Source of the DNA: an uncultured Clostridia bacterium
Lineage (GTDB): Bacteria; Bacillota; Clostridia; Christensenellales; Borkfalkiaceae
DNA length: 64,000 bases
Direction of reading: 5' to 3'
Assembly (NCBI GenBank): GCA_934271275.1
Contig: CAKQRD010000006.1
Location: 62,001-126,000, forward strand
In this document: piece after piece, positions 34,137-42,843 of the stretch
How the letters are laid out: the number at the start of each line of letters is the position of its first letter
Position numbering within the stretch: position 1 is the stretch's first letter
The notes under the pieces: generated by a model
Database searches by the model: none
What the model saw: the letters and a program-made list of their open reading frames with translations, nothing else
What the model was told of the DNA's origin: nothing
Made by a program: the position numbers and the translations under genes

Positions 34137-35495
34137 TTATTTCGTTTCCGCGCCGGCTTCTTCTTTATAAGCGTAGTAATAATAATCGTCGTGCTTACGT
34201 CTTCCCGTAAAATTGAACACCGTGCCGAGTACGTTCGCGCCGCTCTCTTCGAGGTCGGAAACGGTACTCTTTAGCTGCTGACTGCTCACCTTGTCGCAGC
34301 CGACGACGAGAATGGTCGCGTCCGCAACGCGGGAGATGCTTATAAAGTCCGAAGCTCTGCCGACGGGCGGGCAATCGAGAAGAACGAAGTCGTAGCTCTC
34401 TCTCGCCTTGTTTATCATATTGCCGAACTTGCCGGACATAAACAGAATGGTGGGGTTATCGACCGTGCTTCCGCAGGTTACGGCGGAAACGTTCGCATAA
34501 GCCGTCTTTTTGGTCACCTGTTCAAAGGTTTTGGCGTCCTTGAAGAAATCTGTCATACCGACCTGACGTTTAAGCCCCAACGCTCTGTGGAGATTAGGCT
34601 TACGGAAATCGCACTCTAAAACGACGACCTTTTTGCCTATCTCGCCGAGCGCAATCGCAAGGTTTGTCGCGATGGTGGTTTTACCTTCGTTGGGTATGCT
34701 CGACTGTATCTGATAAACCTTGTCGTTATCCCCTTCGTGCAGGAACACGAGAGTATCGGCAAGCTTTTCGAGATTCATGCGGAGAAGGTCGGTACTATCC
34801 TTCTTTCTGCCCTTAACGGAAACGATGCTTAAAATATTCTTCTTGCCGCTTATCGCCTCCACGCGGTCTACCGTGGTGATTTTGTCGTTCACGAAATACA
34901 TTATAAACGCGACCGCAACCGCAACGACTATACCCGCAACCGCCGCGATAAGGGTGGTTTTGGTTGCCGAATATACGGGAGCCACCGCAGGCGTTTCGCT
35001 TAAAACTACAAGCTCTACCCTGCCTTGGAAATTTTTATAAGCGTTGCCGTCTTTTTCCGCCGCGTAATCGTTAAAGCTGCTTATGATTGCAAGAAGCTTT
35101 TCCTTTGCCGCTTCGCTTTTTTCGTCCTGATACGTAAGAGTCGCAACCCACGCTTCTTCGTTGTTCTGCTTTGCGGTGAAATTCACGCCCGAAACCTTTT
35201 CGTCCTCGCCGAGAGTCGCGCTCGCTCTGTCCATAATAATGGCAGAACCCATAACTTCCAGAATGGTGGGCGTATAAAGACTGCTGTACTGAATATCGCT
35301 TTTTTCCGCGTTATTCGTGCCGAGGTCCGCTTTTATCATAACCTTCGTAGCGGCTTTATATTCCTGCTTTCTTACGACGGAATACGCCGCGCCGATCGCG
35401 CACGCCGCCACGATTATGGCAAGCATAAGCACCCAGTATTTCTTTACAATATACCAGACGTCGCCGAGACTCATTCCGCTCTTTTCGTTTTCCAT
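34137..35495 (-). CDS. Fused Wzz-type chain-length regulator / bacterial tyrosine kinase
   Basis: A 452-residue protein. The Wzz-like domain has two membrane helices (about 20-41 and 181-202) around an extracellular part. The cytoplasmic BY-kinase (about 225-452) has Walker A SSIPNEGKT at 265-273, Walker A' VVVLECDFRKP at 290-300, Walker B FVLLDCPP and a C-terminal tyrosine cluster (DDYYYYAY) for autophosphorylation. Gram-positive systems usually split these into CpsC and CpsD; here they are fused. It normally controls capsule or exopolysaccharide length, yet no glycosyltransferase or polymerase gene is nearby. Confidence 0.9.
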   Translation of the reverse strand: MENEKSGMSLGDVWYIVKKYWVLMLAIIVAACAIGAAYSVVRKQEYKAATKVMIKADLGTNNAEKSDIQYSSLYTPTILEVMGSAIIMDRASATLGEDEKVSGVNFTAKQNNEEAWVATLTYQDEKSEAAKEKLLAIISSFNDYAAEKDGNAYKNFQGRVELVVLSETPAVAPVYSATKTTLIAAVAGIVVAVAVAFIMYFVNDKITTVDRVEAISGKKNILSIVSVKGRKKDSTDLLRMNLEKLADTLVFLHEGDNDKVYQIQSSIPNEGKTTIATNLAIALGEIGKKVVVLECDFRKPNLHRALGLKRQVGMTDFFKDAKTFEQVTKKTAYANVSAVTCGSTVDNPTILFMSGKFGNMINKARESYDFVLLDCPPVGRASDFISISRVADATILVVGCDKVSSQQLKSTVSDLEESGANVLGTVFNFTGRRKHDDYYYYAYKEEAGAETK

Positions 35496-35531
35496 ACCCT
35501 CTCCCTTTGTATAAGTAGATTGTCTTTATGT

Positions 35532-35560
35532 ATTTTAATATATATAATCCGATTTGTCAA
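35532..35560 (-). promoter_or_regulatory. Promoter of the Wzz/tyrosine kinase gene
   Basis: On the minus strand: TTGACA (35555-35560), 17 bp, TAAAAT (35532-35537); start near 35525. Confidence 0.7.
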
Positions 35561-35740
35561 GTCTTAACAACTCTTAACAAAAAAACACGCCTTTATTCGC
35601 GGGGGGAAACGTTTCGCACCCGCACGTTATCCGTATACGCGCTATCGTCCGCGAGATACCCGCGCAAATTACGCACGCCGCCCGCTTTTGCCGTCAAAGT
35701 CCGCGGTTCATTTTTTCGCGGCTTCTCAGCGCGGCGCGGT

Positions 35741-37414
35741 TTAAGAATGAACGTATTGCTTTATGCTGAACGCGATGTTCGTTATGTGGTCGCCGACTCT
35801 TTCCAGATTAGAGACGGTTTGCAGATACACAGAGCCGACCTGCGCCGAACATTCCTCTTTTTTGAGCCTTTCTATATGCTTCGTTTCAAGGTCCACGTTG
35901 AACTGGTCGATCATCTCTTCCAGCTCGTCCACCTTGGGAAGAAGGGTTAAATCGCGCTCGTCGAAAACCTTGACTGCCGCGTCGAAGAGGTTATCGACCG
36001 TTTCCACGACCTCTTTAAGCTCTTCTTTCGCGGTGTCGGAAAAGTCCACGCCCTCCTCTTTTAATCGGAGCGCGTATTCCATAATGTTTTCCGCGTAGTC
36101 GCCCACCCTTTCCACGTCCGTCACGACGTGATAATACGAGCCGACCTTCTTTTCGTCTTGAAGCGTCAAATCCTTGCCCGAAAGAGCGGTAAGATATGCG
36201 GTTATGTTTCTGTTAAGGAAGTTTATGATTTCTTCGTTGGTGCGAACCTCGGAAGCGTTTTCGTACTTACCGTCTATCAGCATAGCGACGGAAAGATTTA
36301 TGTTCTCTTTCGCGATGCCGCACATTCTGACGATTTCTTTTTTGGTGTTATTAACCGCTATCGGCGGAGTGTCGAGAAGTCTTTCGTCGATAAACATAAA
36401 CCGCATCGCGTTTTCTTCTTCGTTCTTTTTCGGCCTTATAATCTTCGTCGCGAGATAAACTATGCTCTTTATGAACGGCAACAAAACTATCGTGGTAAAT
36501 ACGTTGAAAAGGGTGTGAAAGTTTGCAATCTGACGTTCTCTCGAAGCACCGCTTATCGCCTCCATAAAGCTTATGAACTCTTTTTGCCAAATCCAAAGCG
36601 GAGCAAGCACTATAAGACAGCCGAAAACGTTGAATAAAAGGTGAATGAGCGCGGTGCGCTTTGCGTTGGTGGAAGTACCGATACTCGAAATCATAGCGGT
36701 CACGCAAGTGCCTATGTTCGAGCCTAAAATAATGAATACCGCGTTGGGAAGACTGATGCTCGAACCGAGAACTATCAGAATACCCGTGATAGCGGTCGAG
36801 CTTTGAATCAGCGCGGTAACGCCCGCGCCTATGAGAATTAAAATAATCGGGAAATGTTCGCCGCGGAAAAGCTTATCGAAAAACGGTTTTAATTCGGATT
36901 TCGTCGCGGGATCTTCGTAAATAATCTGATTTACCGAAAGACTCATGACTTCGAGTCCCAAGAAAATCATTCCGAGCGCGAGAAGAATATAGCCTATCTT
37001 GTTTATCTTGTCGTTTTTGACGAACAAGCCCATAACCGCGCCCGCCGCCGCGATAACGCAGGCATACGCCGCCGCGTTGAAGCCTACGCCCACGAGCGAC
37101 AGAAACTGCGCCGTAACCGTCGTGCCGATATTCGCGCCCATTATGACCGAAGTCGCCTGCGCGAGCGTCATAAGCCCGACGTTCACGAAACCTACGAGCA
37201 TAACGGTCGTCGCCGCAGAGCTTTGCATTATAATGGTCATCGTCGCGCCGACGCCGACTCCTGCAAAACGGTTACTCGTCATTTTACCGAGAAGCTTTTT
37301 AAGGTTATTGCCCGCTACGCGCTCCAGATTGTTGCCCATAACGTGCATACCGAAAAGCATCATCGCCATTCCGCCGAGCAGAAAGAAAACGTTTTCTAAT
37401 ACTCCGTTGCCCAT
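35741..37414 (-). CDS. Na+/phosphate symporter with C-terminal PhoU domain
   Basis: A 557-residue NptA/YjbB-type transporter. Two repeated Na/Pi cotransport halves carry QSSAATTVMLVGFVN (near 65-79) and QSSTAITGILIVLGS (near 215). About ten membrane helices extend to about residue 335. A PhoU-like helical domain fills 345-557 (two repeats with RVGDYAENI and RVGDHITNI). The family imports, or exports excess, phosphate; the PhoU part probably senses or regulates. AAGGAAA precedes the ATG. It has its own promoter. Confidence 0.93.
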   Translation of the reverse strand: MGNGVLENVFFLLGGMAMMLFGMHVMGNNLERVAGNNLKKLLGKMTSNRFAGVGVGATMTIIMQSSAATTVMLVGFVNVGLMTLAQATSVIMGANIGTTVTAQFLSLVGVGFNAAAYACVIAAAGAVMGLFVKNDKINKIGYILLALGMIFLGLEVMSLSVNQIIYEDPATKSELKPFFDKLFRGEHFPIILILIGAGVTALIQSSTAITGILIVLGSSISLPNAVFIILGSNIGTCVTAMISSIGTSTNAKRTALIHLLFNVFGCLIVLAPLWIWQKEFISFMEAISGASRERQIANFHTLFNVFTTIVLLPFIKSIVYLATKIIRPKKNEEENAMRFMFIDERLLDTPPIAVNNTKKEIVRMCGIAKENINLSVAMLIDGKYENASEVRTNEEIINFLNRNITAYLTALSGKDLTLQDEKKVGSYYHVVTDVERVGDYAENIMEYALRLKEEGVDFSDTAKEELKEVVETVDNLFDAAVKVFDERDLTLLPKVDELEEMIDQFNVDLETKHIERLKKEECSAQVGSVYLQTVSNLERVGDHITNIAFSIKQYVHS

Positions 37415-37460
37415 AAAATTTCCTTATAATTTTTTCCTGCGTAAAAAAGCAAGCGTTTTT

Positions 37461-37490
37461 ATGATACACCATACGCCCGCAGTTAGTCAA
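37461..37490 (-). promoter_or_regulatory. Promoter of the Na/Pi symporter gene
   Basis: On the minus strand: TTGACT (37485-37490), 18 bp, TATCAT (37461-37466); start near 37454. No obvious Pho box was noticed. Confidence 0.6.
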
Positions 37491-37604
37491 CTTTTTTTAG
37501 GCGAAAAGCTCAAAAAAACACAACCGACACGCCGGCACGGTTTTTTAGGGCGAAAAAAGGTCTCGTTTTTTTCCCGAAACGGCGGCGTACGGTATAAATA
37601 TTTT

Positions 37605-38096
37605 TTATCTTTCGGGAATTTCGCCCTCGGTTTTAAGCCCTTTATATCCGTTCTGACGGAGCGCTTCGTAAACGCCTACGCACACCGAGTTGGAAAGGTT
37701 GAGAGAGCGCGTTTCGTCCTTCATCGGAAGGCGCACGCACCTGTCGTAATACTTTTTAAGGAGCGGTTCGGGAAGCCCTTTCGTTTCCTTGCCGAAAACG
37801 AGAAAATCCCCGTCTTTATAGCTCACGTCGGAGTGTATATGCTTCGCTTTTGTAGAGAAAAACCAGAAGTTTTCGCCGTTATAGAACTTGTCCATAACCT
37901 CTTCTATGCCGTCGTAGTAGCGAATATCGAGAAAATGCCAGTAATCGAGTCCCGCACGCTTCAATTGCTTGTCCGTCACCTCGAAGCCGAGCGGGCGCAC
38001 GAGGTGCAGAACGCTCCCCGTGACGGCGCACGTTCTCGCAACGTTACCCGCATTCTGCGGGATTTCGGGTTCTACCAGAACTATATTAAACGCCAT
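37605..38096 (-). CDS. trmL: tRNA (cytidine(34)-2'-O)-methyltransferase
   Basis: A 163-residue SPOUT methyltransferase that 2'-O-methylates the wobble base of tRNA-Leu. Typical blocks: NIVLVEPEIPQNAGNVARTC at the N-terminus, LVFGKETKGLPEPLL (written here as FLVFGKETKGLP) and the knot motif RSLNLSNSVCVGVYEAL. A longer frame begins with TTG at 38123, but AGAGG with 9-nt spacing supports the ATG at 38096. It follows the nitrilase-fold gene by 23 nt and is probably co-transcribed with it. Confidence 0.94.
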   Translation of the reverse strand: MAFNIVLVEPEIPQNAGNVARTCAVTGSVLHLVRPLGFEVTDKQLKRAGLDYWHFLDIRYYDGIEEVMDKFYNGENFWFFSTKAKHIHSDVSYKDGDFLVFGKETKGLPEPLLKKYYDRCVRLPMKDETRSLNLSNSVCVGVYEALRQNGYKGLKTEGEIPER

Positions 38097-38119
38097 TTTT
38101 ATGTACCTCTTTCGTTTTT

Positions 38120-38800
38120 TCAATAACCCGAGCCGAAATCTCTGTAAAGACCGCGACGGCGGGAGCTAATAAGTCTGTAATCTTTTTCTATTTTCAGGTT
38201 CACGCGCAAAAAGTCCGCGGAGCTTGCCGCCGCTATATTTCCGCGCACGTCCGCCAAAGCGGCGTAGTTTTTAGCGCAAAGCCCCATAGCGACGCCGTTC
38301 GCAAACGCCCCCGCGCGAAGCATTATCTGCGGAATCAAATCTTCGAGCGACTTAAAAAGACAGATTATAACGTCCGCGTCGCATAGCGCGAGAACGCGAG
38401 CCGATTCGGGAAAAAATAAATCTTCCGCAACGATAAGCCCTATTTTGCCCGCGCTCGTGTCGTATACGCGAAAGCTTCCTCCCGCGACGAATTCGCTGTC
38501 GTCTATCGAGTGCGCCATATCGGACACGCCGAGAATCCGACCTTTATCCGCAATCACCGCGGAGTGGCGGAAAACGCCGTAAGTATCTGTATCGCACCCG
38601 CACACGACGACCGAAGAAAGCTGGCGGGAAAGCCGCGCCACGTCCTGAAAATATTCCGTTTCGCCGCCCAGCTCCTTTTTGTAATTCACAAGCCCCAGCC
38701 CGTTGAAACCGAACACGACGAGATCGCTTTTACCGATTTTATCGAGTCGTTCCTGCCATACGCCGTTCACGGTATCCGTCGTCGCGAAGGTTATTTTCAT
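38120..38800 (-). CDS. Nitrilase-fold protein without the catalytic triad
   Basis: A 226-residue protein with the carbon-nitrogen hydrolase fold (KITFATTDTVNG at the start, AGKIGLIVAEDLFFPESARVL in the middle, DADVIICLF). The Glu-Lys-Cys triad is missing: the Glu position reads FGFNGLG, the Lys loop reads SDMAHSIDD, and the nucleophile strand, normally ICYDLRFPE, reads VAEDLFFPE with Ala at the Cys position (Ala125). The active site is therefore probably dead and the role may be regulatory or structural. It precedes trmL in one unit. GGGAGA precedes the ATG. Confidence 0.75.
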   Translation of the reverse strand: MKITFATTDTVNGVWQERLDKIGKSDLVVFGFNGLGLVNYKKELGGETEYFQDVARLSRQLSSVVVCGCDTDTYGVFRHSAVIADKGRILGVSDMAHSIDDSEFVAGGSFRVYDTSAGKIGLIVAEDLFFPESARVLALCDADVIICLFKSLEDLIPQIMLRAGAFANGVAMGLCAKNYAALADVRGNIAAASSADFLRVNLKIEKDYRLISSRRRGLYRDFGSGY

Positions 38801-39095
38801 TCACACTCTCCCGAAAAAGTTATCGGTAACATTATATTTTGCGAAAAGAAAAAGTGTGAAACCCGCGCCGAGAAGCAGTACCTCTCCGCCAAACAAAACC
38901 CGCCGCCAAGCCGCAAAGCCGTGCAAACCGAATCCGTCGACAAACTCAACGTCACTGTGGAATCGTCGCCATATCGCCCCGATTGTCATTCTGCACGCAT
39001 TTGTCTTGTCGTCTTTAACAGTCATAGGTGCTTTATTGCGTAGTGGAGAAACACCTATCAGCCCTGACGGACTTACGAAGAATCTCTACACGAAA

Positions 39096-39148
39096 CCCAT
39101 AATTGTCATTCTGAGATAAGCTTCTTGCGCCTTCTTACGAAGAATCTC
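39096..39148. repeat. 53-nt direct repeat, copy A
   Basis: Identical over 53 nt to 39213-39265; it begins CCCATAATTGTCATTCTG and ends GAAGAATCTC. An internal GCTTCTTGCGCCTTCTTACG segment joins the two conserved ends. Confidence 0.9.
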
Positions 39149-39212
39149 GACGAAAAGCCGTGCCGACGGAAAGCAAACCGCACGAAGGCTTACGAAGAAT
39201 CTCGGCGCAAAG

Positions 39213-39265
39213 CCCATAATTGTCATTCTGAGATAAGCTTCTTGCGCCTTCTTACGAAGAATCTC
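39213..39265. repeat. 53-nt direct repeat, copy B
   Basis: Identical to copy A; copies start 117 nt apart. It is followed by an inverted TCAGAATGAC about 22 nt downstream, so the cluster has inverted outer ends. Confidence 0.9.
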
Positions 39266-39387
39266 TACACGAAGGTAACTGACGAGTCAGAATGACGCAA
39301 ATTACTATTCGTTAAAACACTTCGCTATTCGGTTCGCCGTTATCCCGACGTCTCAAAATAACAGAATTGACTATGCGCTAAAACGTT

Positions 39388-39410
39388 GCATACAGTTTGT
39401 AACTGTATGC
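39388..39410 (-). other. Hairpin downstream of dusB
   Basis: A perfect 10-bp stem (GCATACAGTT / AACTGTATGC) with a 3-nt loop. On the minus strand AACGTTTTAG follows, a weak T-tract; a second GC-rich hairpin (GGGCGGAG...CTCCTCCCGCC) lies at about 39418-39437. Together they probably end the dusB transcript. Confidence 0.45.
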
Positions 39411-39468
39411 GCCGCAGGGCGGAGAGGCTCCTCCCGCCGAAGCAGAAACGATAAATACCCAAATATTA

Positions 39469-40557
39469 TTAAATAAAGACGGAATTTATAATTTTCTCAA
39501 TTTCCGCAACGCTTTCCGCGCGGGAAAGAGCTATCCGCGCGTTTTTCGCGTTTATCATACCCTTCAAATAATACGGCGCGAATTTGCGGAATTCCACCGC
39601 CGCCTTTTTATCGCCTTTTCTTTCCGCCGCGAGCTTTAACTGTTTCAAAATAAACTCCTTTTTCGTCATACTCGCGGGAATTCCCGTAAGCCGCGCAAAA
39701 ATAAGCGGATCTTCTATCGCGCCTCTGGCTATCATCACGCCGTCCGCGCCCGTTTTATTCATCATTAAATCGGCGTCGTTTTCCGTAAAAATTCCGCCGT
39801 TCGCGATAATCGGAATATTCACAGCCGCCTTAGCCCGAGCAATCGCCGCGTAGTCGGGTTCGCCCGAGTAATAATCTTCGCGAACTCTGCCGTGAATCGT
39901 CACGAGACTCGCGCCCGAGGCTTCCGCCATTCTGCAAAACTCCGTCGCTACGTCGTCGCCGCGCTTTAACCCCGTGCGGATTTTCACCGTAACGGTCTTG
40001 CCCGAAGCTACCGCCGCCTTAACGACTGCTTCCGCACGGCGTATATCGCCGAGAAGCGCGCTTCCCTCCCCGTTTTTATAAATCTTCGGCACGGGACAGC
40101 CCATATTTATATCCACAACGTCGAACGCTTTAAGCTCATCGCTCTCGGCGGCGGCGCGCATATAATAAGGATCGCTCCCGAACAGCTGCGCCGCGGTACG
40201 CTTTATATCGGGAACTCCGTTTCCGGCGGCGTTTTCCGCTTCGTCAACGGATTCGCCGTCCTTTTTATTATCCGCTTTATTATCCGCGACGACTTCTTCG
40301 TCGAAGCCTTTTTCACCGTTCTCGCAAGCCGTTTTCCCGTCGAAGTCTGTCACGCAGTTCCCGCAATATAAAAGCTCCGCCGTGCCGCCCGCCTTATAGA
40401 CCGTGCCTTTCGCGCTGACGAGTTCGGTAAAACAAAAGCCCGCGCCGAGCGAAAGCGCAAGCGTTCTGAATGCGTAGTCGGTGTATCCCGCCATCGGGGC
40501 GAGAAAAACGTTATTCGGTGCGGTAATTTTTCCTATTCGTATCGGCTTTATCTGCAT
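39469..40557 (-). CDS. dusB: tRNA-dihydrouridine synthase
   Basis: A 362-residue FMN enzyme that reduces uridines in the tRNA D-loop. Family motifs: VFLAPMAGYTDYAFR, VDINMGCPVPKI with the catalytic Cys, VKIRTGLKRG, IHGRVREDYYSG and IIANGGIFTENDA. About residues 70-115 are an acidic, Asn/Lys/Glu-rich insert not usual in the family, in a loop before TAAQLFGSDP. The ATG lies inside the end of the flippase gene (47-nt overlap); no better start keeps the conserved N-terminus. Confidence 0.94.
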   Translation of the reverse strand: MQIKPIRIGKITAPNNVFLAPMAGYTDYAFRTLALSLGAGFCFTELVSAKGTVYKAGGTAELLYCGNCVTDFDGKTACENGEKGFDEEVVADNKADNKKDGESVDEAENAAGNGVPDIKRTAAQLFGSDPYYMRAAAESDELKAFDVVDINMGCPVPKIYKNGEGSALLGDIRRAEAVVKAAVASGKTVTVKIRTGLKRGDDVATEFCRMAEASGASLVTIHGRVREDYYSGEPDYAAIARAKAAVNIPIIANGGIFTENDADLMMNKTGADGVMIARGAIEDPLIFARLTGIPASMTKKEFILKQLKLAAERKGDKKAAVEFRKFAPYYLKGMINAKNARIALSRAESVAEIEKIINSVFI

Positions 40558-42271
40558 TAAGTAACCCGTGCGCCGCGGTTCTCGGCGCGTTTTCTCTTTT
40601 TAACGCTATAAAGTTTACCAAATCGGCGATAAAATAGCAAGCGATTACCGCTACCCCGCAGCCGTAAACGTTAAAAGTCGGGTTCTTTACGAGCGCGATT
40701 TCCGTTAAAATCTTCGCCGTCGCCCCTATCGCCATAGACAGGACGGGCGCGTAAAGCCTGTTTTTCGCGATAAGCACGGCGTTCTGCGTTTGCAGAAGCG
40801 ATAACAGCACCGCCGCGGGCGAAATAATTTTAAGAAGCGTCGCCGAAATTCCGCGTTCCTCTTCGGAGAGAGAACGGAACAACATATTTATTATATTCGG
40901 CGCGAAAAGATACAGCGCGACCGCGCACGGAAGCGACAGCGCGAGCGTTAATATAATCGTCCGTTTTGCGTTCTTCCTCTTGCTTTCCTTGTCGTTCGCG
41001 CCCGAAACCGCGGGAATCGCCACCGCCGCGACGCCGTAACACACCGCCACGGGAAGCCCGACTATCGTCGTCGCCACGCCCGAAAACAATCCGTACAACG
41101 CGGTTGCGTCCGAGCGGTACGCGCTTAAAAAGTTCACGACGATAAAGCTGTCAACGACTGCCGAAAACGGCAGAATCACCCCGACGAGCGTTATCGGAAC
41201 GGCGGTTTTTATAAGCTTTTTTGCGAGCGGAAAAACCTCCGTTTTTTCAAGTGAGAACCGCAGACCGAGCCTGTTTTTTCGCCTTTTGTAGGCAAAACAA
41301 AGGTATAAAGCCGCCGCCCCCTCCGAAACGGTTATGGCAAGAGCCGCGCCCGCCGCCGCAAGCGGCACGTTCGGCATAAACAGTCTGACGAAAAGAAGCC
41401 CGAACGCGAGCTTAAAAAGCTGTTCGGTAATCTGCGAAACGGCGGTAGGCTTCATATTCATAAGCCCCTGAAAATACCCGCGGAACGGGGTTATAAGGCA
41501 AACGAGAAAAACCGCGGGGGCTATCGCCGCGTACGATAAAAACGCGTTTTCGTCGCCCTGCGCCCGCGCGAGAGTTTTGGAAAACACGAACATAAACAGC
41601 GAAAAAATCGCGCCGAGCGAAGCGAAAAGCTTCAATCCGACCGTGAGATAGTCGTACGCCCGCCGTTCTTTTCGTTCCGCGTCTCCCCCCGCAATCAGTT
41701 TGGAAAGCGCGGAAGGCGCGCCCGCCCCCGAAAAATCGAGAAGCACCGTATACGCGGGAAACACGAGCTGATACAGCCCTATTCCCGCCCCGCCGAGAAG
41801 CGCGGTAAGCGGAATACGATAAAGCGCACCGAGAAGCTTTGCCAAAAACGTTCCCGCCCCGAGTATCGCCGCACCCGAAAATATCCTTCTCCGCTCGGAG
41901 CTTGCCGCCGCTTTTTCCGACGAGCCTTTCACTCTCGAAAATTTCGCTTGCGAATTTTCCTCTATCGTGCCTTTATCGGAGCTGTCCGCCACGTTCAGAA
42001 CCGCGTTTTCGGTCGCGCGTTCCGCAGCATCGCCATTCACCTTTAAGTTGCCGTTATCCTCTATACCGCAATTCACCGCCGAGTTTTCGGCTCGACCGTC
42101 CGCCGCCGCGGTTGTCTCCGCGCTCAAAACCACGTTCTCCGACGCGTTTGCAGCCACACTCGTAGCCGCGCTTTCGACCTTGCGTTCGTCGCCGTCACCT
42201 ATAAACAAACCGCTTTCCCCGTCCGCAATGCTTTTAAGTTTTTTGCCGTTTTTACGGATAAAAAAAGGCAT
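40511..42271 (-). CDS. SpoVB-like polysaccharide/lipid flippase (MOP superfamily)
   Basis: A 586-residue MOP-family protein with about 14 membrane helices (from about residue 130: IFSGAAILGAGTFLAKLLGAL to the end). It resembles SpoVB/YabM, involved in lipid-linked precursor export for cortex or wall. The first 125 residues are a soluble, low-complexity Ala/Glu/Asn-rich extension (VESAATSVAANASENVVLS...) absent from typical relatives. It starts 17 nt after spoVT, matching the spoVT-yabM order of Bacillus. Confidence 0.88.
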   Translation of the reverse strand: MPFFIRKNGKKLKSIADGESGLFIGDGDERKVESAATSVAANASENVVLSAETTAAADGRAENSAVNCGIEDNGNLKVNGDAAERATENAVLNVADSSDKGTIEENSQAKFSRVKGSSEKAAASSERRRIFSGAAILGAGTFLAKLLGALYRIPLTALLGGAGIGLYQLVFPAYTVLLDFSGAGAPSALSKLIAGGDAERKERRAYDYLTVGLKLFASLGAIFSLFMFVFSKTLARAQGDENAFLSYAAIAPAVFLVCLITPFRGYFQGLMNMKPTAVSQITEQLFKLAFGLLFVRLFMPNVPLAAAGAALAITVSEGAAALYLCFAYKRRKNRLGLRFSLEKTEVFPLAKKLIKTAVPITLVGVILPFSAVVDSFIVVNFLSAYRSDATALYGLFSGVATTIVGLPVAVCYGVAAVAIPAVSGANDKESKRKNAKRTIILTLALSLPCAVALYLFAPNIINMLFRSLSEEERGISATLLKIISPAAVLLSLLQTQNAVLIAKNRLYAPVLSMAIGATAKILTEIALVKNPTFNVYGCGVAVIACYFIADLVNFIALKRENAPRTAAHGLLNADKADTNRKNYRTE

Positions 42272-42288
42272 AATGCGCCGCCCGTCCG

Positions 42289-42843
42289 TTATTCGCCGAA
42301 CTGCTTTGCGAGAACGGAAGCCGCAAGCCTGACGATTTTAACGTCGTTGGCGTTGAAGGTGCGTTCCTTCTCGTTATCGAACACAGCCACCGCGCCGTAG
42401 CCGTAACCGTTCTGATAAATGGGAACGACGACCTCGTTTTCGGCGTTAAAAATCTCGTTTTTAGCGGGCGAAATGATTTCTCCTCCGTCCGACCGCGAAA
42501 TCAAAAGGCTTTTACCGCTTCTTATGGTTTTATCGAACTCGTCGGAAATCTTCTTGCCGACAAGCTCCTTGTATTTGCCGCCCGTGACGTAAATAATTTC
42601 GTCGGTATCGGTAATAAAGCAGGGCTTTTCGATAAGCTCGCAAATGCCCTCCGCCACGTCCGCGGCATAAGGTAAAATCGCCCCCGTCGGCGAATATTTG
42701 CGTATGACAAGCTCGTCTTTTACCGTGTACATTTCCAAAGGATCGTTATCCTTCCAGCGCAAAGTTTTGCGCATTTCCTTGGGAAGCACCACTCTGCCGA
42801 GGTAATCCAACCTTCTTACGATTCCCGTTTTTTGTTCTTGCAT
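42289..42843 (-). CDS. spoVT: Stage V sporulation transcriptional regulator SpoVT
   Basis: A 184-residue regulator. An AbrB swapped-hairpin DNA-binding domain (1-52: GIVRRLDYLGRVVLPKEMRK) is followed by a GAF domain (about 56-184). This architecture defines SpoVT, which modulates forespore sigma-G genes. AGGAGGT precedes the ATG. Its presence is the best evidence in the window for spore formation, although SpoVT-like genes persist in some non-sporulating relatives. Confidence 0.94.
   Translation of the reverse strand: MQEQKTGIVRRLDYLGRVVLPKEMRKTLRWKDNDPLEMYTVKDELVIRKYSPTGAILPYAADVAEGICELIEKPCFITDTDEIIYVTGGKYKELVGKKISDEFDKTIRSGKSLLISRSDGGEIISPAKNEIFNAENEVVVPIYQNGYGYGAVAVFDNEKERTFNANDVKIVRLAASVLAKQFGE

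Larger units (their letters stand above)
38984..39297. repeat. Cluster of interspersed repeats (TGTCATTCTGAG / GAAGAATCTC type)
   Basis: TGTCATTCTG occurs at 38984, 39104 and 39221, and an inverted copy (TCAGAATGAC) lies at about 39287. CTTACGAAGAATCTC occurs four times (39072, 39134, 39189, 39251), at spacings of 62, 55 and 62. The elements resemble a CATTCTGAG...GAAGAATCT interspersed repeat seen across diverse bacteria. The 668-nt gap 38801-39468 holds this cluster, two hairpins and no credible gene. Confidence 0.75.

Noticed and set aside
36999..38126. 375-codon plus-strand frame opposite the symporter end and trmL
   Set aside because: It spans two real minus-strand genes and the spacer between them; composition is biased and no start signal exists.
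38984..39297. Regularly spaced repeats resembling a CRISPR array
   Set aside because: Only four short units at unequal spacing (62, 55, 62), the segments between them are themselves partly duplicated, and no cas gene is present.
39469..40557. Dead or truncated dusB because of the 47-nt overlap with the flippase
   Set aside because: All DUS motifs including the catalytic Cys are intact and the overlap only concerns gene ends.
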